32,389 nucleotides of DNA, taken from assembly GCA_937870825.1 (NCBI GenBank), contig CALMZO010000080.1:1-32389 (forward strand). The letters run 5' to 3'. The translations under genes and the position numbers were made by a program. Positions within the stretch are counted from its first letter, which is position 1. Each line of letters starts with the position of its first letter. This DNA is from an uncultured Chloroflexota bacterium. GTDB taxonomy: Bacteria > Chloroflexota > Anaerolineae > UBA4142 > SHND01. Of the stretch, positions 16,300 to 23,132 are shown one piece after another. A model generated the notes under the pieces. It had not been told where the DNA came from and ran no database searches. It saw only the letters and a program-made list of their open reading frames with translations.

Positions 16300-16701
16300 T
16301 TATTCATCTTTGCTTTGGTCTGGAATTTCCCTTTCCAATCCCAATGTATGACGCAATGCCTTGTCTATTTCGTCCATCGGCAGCGTTCCAATTTTTCGGT
16401 CAATTGCAATCTCCAAAATTGTCGCGAGATTATCCGTCATTACAACCGAATCAGTTAGCAGCCCCGCTTGTTCGCCTTTATCACTATTCAAAGTTATGGA
16501 GACGCGGCTTGGATGGTTTGCGCGAAACACCTTGCTCGTAATCATCGCCACAATAACTTGGGGCAAGCCCGTTTTCAAGTTCTCTGCTTGAACAATGAGC
16601 GCGGGACGCGTTTTGGCAGTTCGCAAGTCTGAATTTGGAAACAACACCAATACAACATCGCCGCGTTTATAATGCAGCTTTGACGGCGTCATAGTTATCA
16701 T
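16300..16701 (-). CDS. MazF/PemK-family endoribonuclease toxin
   Basis: A 133-residue type II toxin. The family pattern is clear: YKRGDVVLVLFPNSDLRTAK at about 11-30, then RPALIVQ and a later L-L-T-D-S-V-V-M-T-D segment. MazF/PemK proteins cleave mRNA at short motifs and are neutralised by the partner antitoxin. The start may be ATG at 16701 or at 16692; either overlaps the 3' end of the antitoxin gene by 26-35 bases, which is typical for coupled pairs. Confidence 0.85.
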   Translation of the reverse strand: MITMTPSKLHYKRGDVVLVLFPNSDLRTAKTRPALIVQAENLKTGLPQVIVAMITSKVFRANHPSRVSITLNSDKGEQAGLLTDSVVMTDNLATILEIAIDRKIGTLPMDEIDKALRHTLGLEREIPDQSKDE

Positions 16702-16915
16702 AGATGCTCATTTCGGGAGCGTCCCAATCTTCCACAAAGGCGGCTAATGCGCCGCGCAATTCTCCCGCTTGCTGTTCGTCAATCCCGCGTTCCCTCAAAT
16801 CAATCGAACCGCGCTCAAGGAACGTGACAATGACAAACGTCTCCTCACGAACATCCTGGGGTGGTTCAATCAATTCAATCTTCCCATGACGATAAATCCC
16901 TTGAACGCTTAACAT
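16667..16915 (-). CDS. Antitoxin partner of the MazF-like toxin
   Basis: A small 82-residue protein. It begins MLSVQGIYRHGKIELIEPP, the start seen in the short beta-rich antitoxin/DUF104-like proteins, and ends in an acidic Trp- and Tyr-containing tail (DWDAPEMSIYDNYDAVKAAL) suited to bind a toxin. It has a strong AAGGAG site 8 bases before the ATG. Antitoxin-first order and overlap with the toxin gene support the pairing. The exact antitoxin family is not certain. Confidence 0.75.
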   Translation of the reverse strand: MLSVQGIYRHGKIELIEPPQDVREETFVIVTFLERGSIDLRERGIDEQQAGELRGALAAFVEDWDAPEMSIYDNYDAVKAAL

Positions 16916-17016
16916 GTTTCTCGCTCCTTACGACTTGACAACAATCAGGCGAACACAGAATTGCTTTCAATTGAATCACAATGAGATTGTAGCACAGGTT
17001 GATAGATGCCGTATCG

Positions 17017-17045
17017 CAAATCGCGTATCACAAATCGCGTATCAC
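17017..17045. repeat. Tandem 14-base repeat
   Basis: AAATCGCGTATCAC occurs twice in direct tandem (17018-17031 and 17032-17045), with a partial GTATCGC unit just before. It lies between asd and the antitoxin gene. No clear promoter could be assigned in this gap. Confidence 0.7.
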
Positions 17046-17091
17046 GCAAACACCGCTCACGGATTACTGCTGACCGATTACTGGCTCTCAA

Positions 17092-18186
17092 TCACTCCAC
17101 CACTCGTTCACTCCATCTCTCTTTCTCCAACATTCCCTTTACGTACAACAATTCTGCGTTCAACACCGTCGCGCCTGCCGCGCCGCGCAATGTATTGTGT
17201 CCGAGCAAAACAAATTTGTAATCCAACACGTTGCACTCGCGCAAACGTCCGATAATCGTCGCCATGCCTTTTTCCGCATCGCGGTCAAGTTTCACCTGCG
17301 GGCGGTCTTTTTCGCGGCGATAGACTGTCGGATGAATTGGCGCGAGCGGTAAATTCAATTCTTGCGGCAGTCCGCGAAATTCGTCGAACGCGGCGATGAT
17401 GTCGCCCGCGCTCGGTTTATCAATGAATTCCACGCTCACCGTTTCGAGATGCCCGTCGCGCGTTGCCACGCGATTGCAGTGCGCGCTGACTCGAATGTCT
17501 GCGTACTCGATTCCCTCATTTCCCTTAGTTCCCTTTAACTTTCCCAAAAACTTTACTGTCTCGGTCTCTACCTTTTGTTCTTCACCGCCAATGTACGGCA
17601 CAACATTATCAATAATGTCGAGTGACGGCACACCGGGATAGCCCGCGCCCGATAATGCTTGCATCGAGGTCACCAAAACTTTTTTCAAGCCGAAACGTTT
17701 ATGCAGCGGCGCGAGTCCGAGCGCGAGATGAATCGTCGTGCAGTTGCCGTTGCAAATAATATAGCCGTCGCTCGCGTATTTCTGCTTTTGAATTTCCGCG
17801 AGCGCGAGATGTTCGGGATTCACTTCGGGAATCACCAGCGGCACATCCGCGTCCATCCGATGCGGCGACGCGTTGGAGGAAACAATCGCGCCGCGTTTCG
17901 CGAACGCGACTTCTAAATCACCTGCAATGTCCGTCGGCAGCGCGGAAAACACGAGCGGCGCTTGCACGCGTTCGGGGTCACACGGCAGGACCCGCATTTC
18001 CGCGAGCGATTCGGGAATTTCAAACGGCAGTTGCCATTTCGCGGCATCGCCGTACTTTTTGCCGACGGAATTGTCGCTCGCCGCGAGTTCCGCGATTTCA
18101 AACCACGGATGCTCGTGCAATAACGTGATAAAGCGTTGCCCCACCAAACCTGTTGCGCCAAGAATGGCTACGGGAATTTTGTTCAT
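17092..18186 (-). CDS. asd: Aspartate-semialdehyde dehydrogenase
   Basis: A 364-residue enzyme of the archaeal/fungal-type branch. It reduces aspartyl phosphate to aspartate semialdehyde, the second step to Lys, Thr and Met. The cofactor motif GATGLVG is at 10-16, the catalytic cysteine is Cys149 (NGNCTT), and SAHCNRVATRDGH carries the substrate-binding Arg and His. It lies directly downstream of lysC with a 57-base gap holding a GC-rich palindrome. The segment KLKGTKGNEGIEY is encoded by a purine-rich tract (17508-17546) like the GGGAAC repeats elsewhere, so this surface loop may come from a repeat. Confidence 0.95.
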   Translation of the reverse strand: MNKIPVAILGATGLVGQRFITLLHEHPWFEIAELAASDNSVGKKYGDAAKWQLPFEIPESLAEMRVLPCDPERVQAPLVFSALPTDIAGDLEVAFAKRGAIVSSNASPHRMDADVPLVIPEVNPEHLALAEIQKQKYASDGYIICNGNCTTIHLALGLAPLHKRFGLKKVLVTSMQALSGAGYPGVPSLDIIDNVVPYIGGEEQKVETETVKFLGKLKGTKGNEGIEYADIRVSAHCNRVATRDGHLETVSVEFIDKPSAGDIIAAFDEFRGLPQELNLPLAPIHPTVYRREKDRPQVKLDRDAEKGMATIIGRLRECNVLDYKFVLLGHNTLRGAAGATVLNAELLYVKGMLEKERWSERVVE

Positions 18187-18209
18187 GTTGAATTCTCCAC
18201 CCCACCCTT

Positions 18210-18232
18210 CCCTCCCCTTGCCAAGGGGAGGG
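18210..18232. repeat. GC-rich palindrome between lysC and asd
   Basis: CCCTCCCCTTG is followed by its complement with almost no loop. It is flanked by GGGTGGGG and GGGAGAGG blocks and belongs to the family found at 4692-4725 and 19653-19688. On the minus strand it lies close to the asd start and may affect its translation. Confidence 0.75.
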
Positions 18233-18243
18233 TTAGGGAGAGG

Positions 18244-19647
18244 TTATTGTTTCACAATCGAATGATGAATCGCGCGCACCGCGTTGTCCGCATCATGTTC
18301 GTCAACCACAAGCGAAAGATTGTATTCGGATGAACCTTGCGCGATAGCAATGACGTTGATATTTTTTTCGGCGAGCGCGGTGAACACGCGCGCCGCGATG
18401 CCCGGTGTCGTTTTGATCGCGCTGCCGACGACGGCGATGATGACAATGTTGTCGTGCGCCCACACGCGTTCGATATTTTGCGCGCGCATTTCGTTTTCAA
18501 ATTCGCGTTCGAGTTCACTCACGGCTTGCGGCGCGCCCACCGATTCAATCACGAGACAAATGTTTTGTTCGGACGACGATTGCGAAAACATCAAGACGCT
18601 GATGTTGTTGCGCGCGACGGCGGAAAAAACGCGCGCCGCCATGCCGACAACGCCCTGCATTCCGCGTCCTTCGACGGTGACGAGCGACACATTGCGAATC
18701 GCCGTGATGCCGCGAATCGGCGAACTATTGCCGCGCGGTTCACGCACAATGAGCGTACCGGGATGCGTCGGCTCGAACGAATTCAAAATGCGAATCGGCG
18801 TATTTTTTTCGGCGACGGGCAAAATTGTTTTCGGATGAATCACTTTCGCGCCAAAGTACGAAAGTTCCGCCGCTTCCCCGTACGAAATTTCGGGCAGCGT
18901 AATCGCTTCGGGGACAATGCGCGGGTCCGTGGTCATCACGCCGTTCACGTCCGTCCAAATTTGCACTTCGTCCGCGTCGAGCGCGGCGCCGATGATTGTC
19001 GCGGTGTAATCGCTGCCGCCGCGTCCGAGCGTGGTGATGATTCCTTTTTTCGTCGCGCCCATGAATCCTGTTGTGACCGCGACAGTTCCTCTTTCCAAAA
19101 GCGGCAATAATTTTGCGCGCGTTTGCGCGCGCGTTTCCTGCATCAACGGACTTGCCGAAACAAAATTGTCGTCGGTGACAATCAATTCGTTCGCGGCAAC
19201 CCATTCGGCTTTGATGCCCGCGTCGTTGAACGCTTGCGCGGCGATGGGAACAATCAAACGTTCGCCCAAACTTCCCACCGCATCCGTCGCGCGCGGCGTA
19301 ATTTCGCCGAGAACGTAAATGCTGCTGCACAAATCTTCAAAGCGGTCGAGTGCGTTTGTCGTCGTCGCCGTGAGTTGCTCGCGCGCGTGTGAATCTTGTA
19401 CCAACGCGTTAATCACGTCGAGATGTTTTTTCAACAGTTCGTCACGCGTTTGTAACAGTTTGCCCATGTTGCCGTTCGCCGCGTCTTTGAGCGCGCCGAG
19501 CAATGTGTTGGTGACACCGCTCATTGCGCTGAGGACCACCACAACTTGGTTTCGTTTGTTCGATTCCGCGCGCACGATTTCCGCGACTTGGGCGATACGT
19601 TCCGGGCTGCCGACGGACGTGCCGCCGAATTTCATGATGATTCGCAT
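18244..19647 (-). CDS. lysC: Aspartate kinase
   Basis: A 467-residue monofunctional aspartokinase that phosphorylates aspartate, the entry step to Lys, Thr and Met. It starts with [10 protein letters not shown]; the kinase core contains GERL and a [16 protein letters not shown] stretch. The C-terminal ~150 residues are two ACT domains (around [12 protein letters not shown] and [21 protein letters not shown]) that normally bind the feedback inhibitor. It is preceded by a T-box leader, so expression should respond to a tRNA charging level in addition to allosteric control. The first ATG (19647) has a GTGAGG site; an internal ATG four codons later is possible. Confidence 0.95.
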   Translation of the reverse strand: MRIIMKFGGTSVGSPERIAQVAEIVRAESNKRNQVVVVLSAMSGVTNTLLGALKDAANGNMGKLLQTRDELLKKHLDVINALVQDSHAREQLTATTTNALDRFEDLCSSIYVLGEITPRATDAVGSLGERLIVPIAAQAFNDAGIKAEWVAANELIVTDDNFVSASPLMQETRAQTRAKLLPLLERGTVAVTTGFMGATKKGIITTLGRGGSDYTATIIGAALDADEVQIWTDVNGVMTTDPRIVPEAITLPEISYGEAAELSYFGAKVIHPKTILPVAEKNTPIRILNSFEPTHPGTLIVREPRGNSSPIRGITAIRNVSLVTVEGRGMQGVVGMAARVFSAVARNNISVLMFSQSSSEQNICLVIESVGAPQAVSELEREFENEMRAQNIERVWAHDNIVIIAVVGSAIKTTPGIAARVFTALAEKNINVIAIAQGSSEYNLSLVVDEHDADNAVRAIHHSIVKQ

Positions 19648-19652
19648 GATGC

Positions 19653-19688
19653 CTCACCCCCAGCCCCTCTCCTAAAACAGGAGAGGGG
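19653..19688. repeat. GC-rich palindrome between the T-box terminator and lysC
   Basis: CCCCTCTCCT (19664-19673) pairs perfectly with AGGAGAGGGG (19679-19688), next to a CTCACCCCCAG block. It is the same family as the repeat inside the methyltransferase gene. It separates the riboswitch terminator from the lysC ribosome site. Confidence 0.8.
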
Positions 19689-19690
19689 GG

Positions 19691-19950
19691 AAATAAAAAA
19701 CCGCTCATCCCATATGGGACGAGCGGTGTACTCGCGGTTCCACCCAAATTGCGCAAGTATGCTTTTTATACTTGCACCTCTCAAACGCGATAACGGCGCA
19801 ACCGTGGCGCATTACTTTCGCACATGCGCCATTGCTTGTGCAGATTTCCTCGCCATCTTCGCCGGTGGTATTCATCAACTCGCTGATAAGAGAGTTTTCA
19901 GCCGATGACTCTCTCTTGCTGCAATTGCGGGGTTGATTACTCGTCCGGCG
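19691..19950 (-). promoter_or_regulatory. T-box riboswitch leader of lysC-asd, probably threonine tRNA-responsive
   Basis: On the minus strand the leader shows the T-box consensus GGGTGGAACCGCG (19745-19733), followed by the terminator at 19701-19726. Stem I is closed by CGCCGG (19950-19945) with CCGGCG (19865-19860). Above it lies an internal loop with AGUA on one side and GAAUACCA on the other, then an ATCAAC/GTTGAT helix; this is the specifier loop. The codon reads ACC (Thr, 19869-19867), followed by A, or UAC (Tyr) one base earlier. Threonine fits the gene function; the register is not settled by eye. GCAAGTAT...ATACTTGC forms a Stem III-like hairpin. T-boxes bind uncharged tRNA and prevent termination. 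Confidence 0.9.
19695..19726 (-). terminator. T-box regulated terminator
   Basis: An 11-bp stem (CCGCTCGTCCC with GGGATGAGCGG, one G-U pair) and an ATAT loop, followed by T6. The 5' arm overlaps the region able to pair with the T-box ACCGCG sequence, so antiterminator and terminator are mutually exclusive. Confidence 0.9.
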
Positions 19951-19973
19951 CAGATTTCAAATTCTGAAATCTG
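19951..19973. repeat. Small AT-rich palindrome between tRNA-Val and the T-box
   Basis: CAGATTTCA pairs perfectly with TGAAATCTG around a 5-base loop, and further AATTTCAGAT units lie beside it. No T-tract marks it as a terminator. Related units appear after tRNA-Leu (28597-28612). Confidence 0.65.
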
Positions 19974-19997
19974 AAATTTACAATCTGAAATTCAGAG

Positions 19998-20071
19998 TGG
20001 GCGGTATAGGATTTGAACCTATGACCCCTTCCGTGTCGAGGAAGTGCTCTAGCCAACTGAGCCAACCGCCC
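19998..20071 (-). tRNA. tRNA-Val (anticodon GAC)
   Basis: The full cloverleaf is visible: acceptor GGGCGGT/ACCGCCC with A73, D stem GCTC/GAGC, anticodon stem CTTCC/GGAAG, T stem ATAGG/CCTAT with loop TTCAAAT. The seven-base anticodon loop is TCGACAC, giving anticodon GAC (valine). Position 33 is C, where almost all tRNAs have U. CCA is not encoded. The gene ends only about 48 bases before the T-box leader, and both are on the minus strand. Confidence 0.93.
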
Positions 20072-20085
20072 AAAGATTGAAAGGC

Positions 20086-20113
20086 ATTATAGCACACGCT
20101 GTCAAGCGGACAA
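20086..20113 (-). promoter_or_regulatory. Promoter of tRNA-Val, possibly also of the lysC leader
   Basis: The minus strand carries TTGTCC (20113-20108), a 16-base spacer and a perfect TATAAT (20091-20086), about 15 bases before the tRNA. No separate promoter is visible between the tRNA and the T-box, so a joint transcript is possible. Confidence 0.65.
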
Positions 20114-20128
20114 ATTTTTTTCAATTCT

Positions 20129-21712
20129 TTACGACGGCGCGGGACTCGGAATCTCAATCTGCAACACAAGCCCGCCGTTTGTTGGCGATTCAAATTGCAT
20201 CGTGCCGCCGAGGAGCGCGACGCGTTCGCTGATGTTGAGCAAGCCGAAATGTTTGCGCGCCGAGAGCGCGGCGAGATTCGGCGCGGCGCGCATTCCGCGT
20301 CCATCGTCCGCGATGCGAACGCGTAACGCCGCAGATTCGCCGCGCTGCACCGTCACCCACGCGCGCTGTGCGGACGCGTGTTTGCGAATGTTGTTCAATC
20401 CTTCCTGGACGATACGAAAAATCGAAAGTTCAATCGCTTCGGGCAAACGTCCCAGACGCGGGTCAATATCGAGCGTCACCGTGACACCGCTTTGTTCGGA
20501 CCATTCTTGCGCGTACGAACTAATCGCAGACGCGAGACCATGCGCGTCAATGGAAGGCGGACGCAAATCGCTGCACACTTGACGCAGTTCGCTCACCACT
20601 TGGCGAATCCCTTTGCGAATCGCGGCGAGTTCCTCTTGCTGCAATGCGCTGGGCGAATGCGTTTCCGCTTCCTCCAACCGATAATTGAAACTCAATAAAT
20701 CTTGAATCACCTGGTCATGCAGTTCGCGCGCGATATGTTTGCGCTCTTGTTCGCGTTCCGTGAGCAAACGGCGATGCGCGTCTTGCAAGGCAACGTTCAA
20801 GCGGTCCAACGCTTGCAATTGTTCGCGCTGTCGCTGCACGAGTTCACGATTCAGTGAATCTTGCGCGGCGAGATTTTCGCGCAACGTCTCTTGTTGATTC
20901 CGCAACTCTTCCGCTTGCTGCTGCGCGGCATGATAACTTTCGAGCGCCCAAATCACGGGCGTCACCTGTTCGTGATGGCTCGCGCCGACAATCAATTCCA
21001 CAATTTCGCGCGGCGTACAATCCGCCGTGCGGCGTTCTGTCACCGCGCGCCCTTCGTACAAAACGAGAATGCCGTCTGTGACGGCAAAGAGATGTTCCAA
21101 ATTTTCGCTGGCGATAATGAACGCGACGCCTTGCGCGGCAAGGACTTTGATGCGTTCGAGCAATTTGGTTTGGCGTTGAAAACTGAGCGTACTCAACGCG
21201 TCGTCAAACAGAATCAACCGCGCGGACTTGCACAAGACGCGCGTGATGACGACGATTTGGCGTTGTTCGTCCGAGAGGTTGCTGGTTTTTTCGTGGAGGA
21301 GCGAGGGGGGGGTGTCGAGTTCGGCGAGATGTGCCGCGGCGCGCTGTGCCATGCGCGGCAAATCGGGAACGCCGACGCGCGGCGGAAAACTCAATTCCCA
21401 ACCAATCGAGATATTTTCGAGAACGCTGAGATTGTCAACGAGCAGCGGCTTGTGCCGCACAAGTTCAATCCCCAAACGCTGCGCGTGCGCGAGATGTTCA
21501 AATTGGACGGGATGCCCGTCAAAAAAAATTTCGCCGGACGACGCCGGACGCTGTCCCGCGACGAGTTCGAGCAGAGTGGATTTGCCCGAACCCGGTCTGC
21601 CGACGATGCCCAATACTTCGCCCGCTTTGAGTTCAAACGAAACGCCCTCGAACGCCACCAATTCGCCGTAGCGTTTCGAGAGATTGACCGTCCGCAGCAG
21701 TGGGGGGGGCAT
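20129..21712 (-). CDS. Hybrid of a degenerate sugar-type ABC ATPase domain and a NarL-class histidine kinase
   Basis: 527 residues, no membrane segment. Residues 1-245 are a CUT2 (monosaccharide) ABC ATPase: Walker A GRPGSGKST (38-46) intact, but Q-loop Gln replaced by His87, signature LSDEQ (146-150) in place of LSGGQ, Walker B LILFDD with Asp171 in place of the catalytic Glu, and Glu203 where the H-loop His belongs. Residues about 255-325 are a Gln/Glu-rich coiled coil. Then follow a HisKA_3 dimerisation helix with the phospho-acceptor His332 (ARELHDQ) and a HATPase_c domain (N box EGLNNIRKH, 437-445; G1 IADDGRGM, 467-474; G2 HFGLLNISERV, 488-498). It probably binds but does not turn over ATP through the ABC part. 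It lies last in the sugar transporter operon; the probable partner is the regulator at 27375-28418. The ribosome site is weak. Confidence 0.9.
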   Translation of the reverse strand: MPPPLLRTVNLSKRYGELVAFEGVSFELKAGEVLGIVGRPGSGKSTLLELVAGQRPASSGEIFFDGHPVQFEHLAHAQRLGIELVRHKPLLVDNLSVLENISIGWELSFPPRVGVPDLPRMAQRAAAHLAELDTPPSLLHEKTSNLSDEQRQIVVITRVLCKSARLILFDDALSTLSFQRQTKLLERIKVLAAQGVAFIIASENLEHLFAVTDGILVLYEGRAVTERRTADCTPREIVELIVGASHHEQVTPVIWALESYHAAQQQAEELRNQQETLRENLAAQDSLNRELVQRQREQLQALDRLNVALQDAHRRLLTEREQERKHIARELHDQVIQDLLSFNYRLEEAETHSPSALQQEELAAIRKGIRQVVSELRQVCSDLRPPSIDAHGLASAISSYAQEWSEQSGVTVTLDIDPRLGRLPEAIELSIFRIVQEGLNNIRKHASAQRAWVTVQRGESAALRVRIADDGRGMRAAPNLAALSARKHFGLLNISERVALLGGTMQFESPTNGGLVLQIEIPSPAPS

Positions 21713-21734
21713 GTAACGTATGGCAGATAGCGGA

Positions 21735-21797
21735 AAGCGTATCGTGAAACGTAAAGCGTCAAACGCAATTCCACTATCGCACTATTGCACTATCGCG
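21735..21797. repeat. Short tandem repeats between mmsB and the hybrid kinase gene
   Basis: ACTATCGC, ACTATTGC, ACTATCGC and GCTAT follow one another (about 21772-21801), preceded by CGTAAAGCGT/CAAACGC-type units. It is low-complexity DNA of the type found in most gaps here. No promoter is evident, so the kinase is probably translated from the transporter transcript. Confidence 0.55.
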
Positions 21798-23018
21798 CTA
21801 TTTACCACTCCGTCGCGTCGCCACATCAAAGATGACAGCTGCCGCAAGCACGGCTCCGCGCACGATGTATTGATACGCAATGTCAATGCCCATCAAGTTC
21901 ATGCCGCTTGTGAGTGAGGTATAGACGAGCGCGCCGATGAGCGAACCAATCACGTTGCCGACGCCGCCTGCGGAGGAAACACCGCCGATGTATGCTGCCG
22001 CAATCGCGTCGAGTTCAAACAATGTTCCCGCCGTCGTCGTCGCGGAACGCAGACGCGACGCGAACAAAATTCCCGACAGCGCGGCGAGCATTCCCATCGA
22101 ACCGAACACGATAAAAATAATTCGCCGAACGCTGATGCCGCTCAATTCCGCCGCTTCGGGATTGCCGCCCACCGCGTAAATGTGCCGCCCCAAAACAGTT
22201 TGTGTTGTGACGAATTGATAAATGCCGACGACGACAATCATTATCACCACTGTCCACGACAGACCGTTGTAGCCCGCCAACACCCACGTAATCGCCGCGA
22301 CAAGCAGCGAGATGAACACGAGTTTGAGAATGAACATGTCGAACGGCAGCACTTGAAAATTGTACGCGAGTTTTTTGCGGCGGTCATTGATTTGGCTAAA
22401 GATGAACAGAATGATGGCGACGACGCCGAGCAGCAGCGTAAGCGTATGCACGCCGGGAATAATTGGCGTATCAATAACATCAGGAATAAAGCCGTTGCCG
22501 ATGGCGTTGAAAATTTCGTTCGAAATGACGATGGTGCCCGTGCCTGCTGTCACCACCAACAACGCGCCGCGATAAATCAACCAGCCCGCGAGCGAGGCGA
22601 CAAACGAGGGAATCCCCAACCGCGCGACGGGATACGCGGTAATCAAGCCCGCGACAATGCCCAAACCCAACACGAGCGGAATCACGAGCCACACCGACAA
22701 GCCCCAACGCACCAACGCGATTGCCGCAACCGCGCCGAGAAAGCCCGCGAGAAATCCGACGGACAAATCAATCTGGCGAATGACGATGACGAGCGTCATG
22801 CCGACGGCGAGGACCGCGATGTAGCCCGTTTGATTCAAAAGATTGCTGATGTTGCGTGAGGAAATAAAAATGCCGTTTGTCGTAAAGGTGAAAAACGCAA
22901 AGATGACAAACAGCGCGATGAACATGCCGTACTCGCGAATGTTTTGACGCAAGACGCTGGATAAATTCCCGACAAACGAAGTACTTTTATCTTCGGCAGC
23001 TCTGGCGAGGGATGACAT
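21798..23018 (-). CDS. mmsB: Monosaccharide ABC transporter permease (MmsB/GguB type)
   Basis: A 406-residue inner-membrane permease of the CUT2 (BPD_transp_2) family with about ten hydrophobic segments. Family marks are the NLLNQTGYIAVLAVGMTLVIV start of the core, IDLSVG, YAVGGNPEAAELSGI (EAA-like loop contacting the ATPase) and AAYIGGVSSAGGVGNVIGSLIGAL near the end. It would form the channel for the sugar delivered by the ChvE-like protein. The ATG at 23018 is chosen; a longer frame to 23093 only translates the AAAGGAAA repeat. A GGAGAG site lies upstream. Its loop may also contact the ATPase-like domain of the downstream kinase (inference). Confidence 0.92.
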   Translation of the reverse strand: MSSLARAAEDKSTSFVGNLSSVLRQNIREYGMFIALFVIFAFFTFTTNGIFISSRNISNLLNQTGYIAVLAVGMTLVIVIRQIDLSVGFLAGFLGAVAAIALVRWGLSVWLVIPLVLGLGIVAGLITAYPVARLGIPSFVASLAGWLIYRGALLVVTAGTGTIVISNEIFNAIGNGFIPDVIDTPIIPGVHTLTLLLGVVAIILFIFSQINDRRKKLAYNFQVLPFDMFILKLVFISLLVAAITWVLAGYNGLSWTVVIMIVVVGIYQFVTTQTVLGRHIYAVGGNPEAAELSGISVRRIIFIVFGSMGMLAALSGILFASRLRSATTTAGTLFELDAIAAAYIGGVSSAGGVGNVIGSLIGALVYTSLTSGMNLMGIDIAYQYIVRGAVLAAAVIFDVATRRSGK

Positions 23019-23052
23019 ATGAGGTTCTCTCCTACTCAAGTACGCTAGCGCA

Positions 23053-23125
23053 ATTTCCTTTATCTCTTTTGTTTCCTTTTGAGCGAACAGCACGAATTTG
23101 GAACAGAAAAGGAAATCAAGGAAAT
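23053..23125. repeat. Purine-rich inverted repeat between mmsA and mmsB
   Basis: ATTTCCTTT and TTTCCTTTT units on one side pair with AAAAGGAAA and AAGGAAAT on the other. It is an imperfect palindrome related to the GGGAA/GGAA repeats elsewhere. It could pause transcription or stabilise the upstream mRNA. Confidence 0.6.
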
Positions 23126-23132
23126 GGGGAAA

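Noticed and set aside
16916..17091. TACAAT box before the antitoxin gene as its promoter
   Set aside because: The best -35 candidate (TTGCGA) is 22 bases away, too far for a normal promoter; left unassigned.
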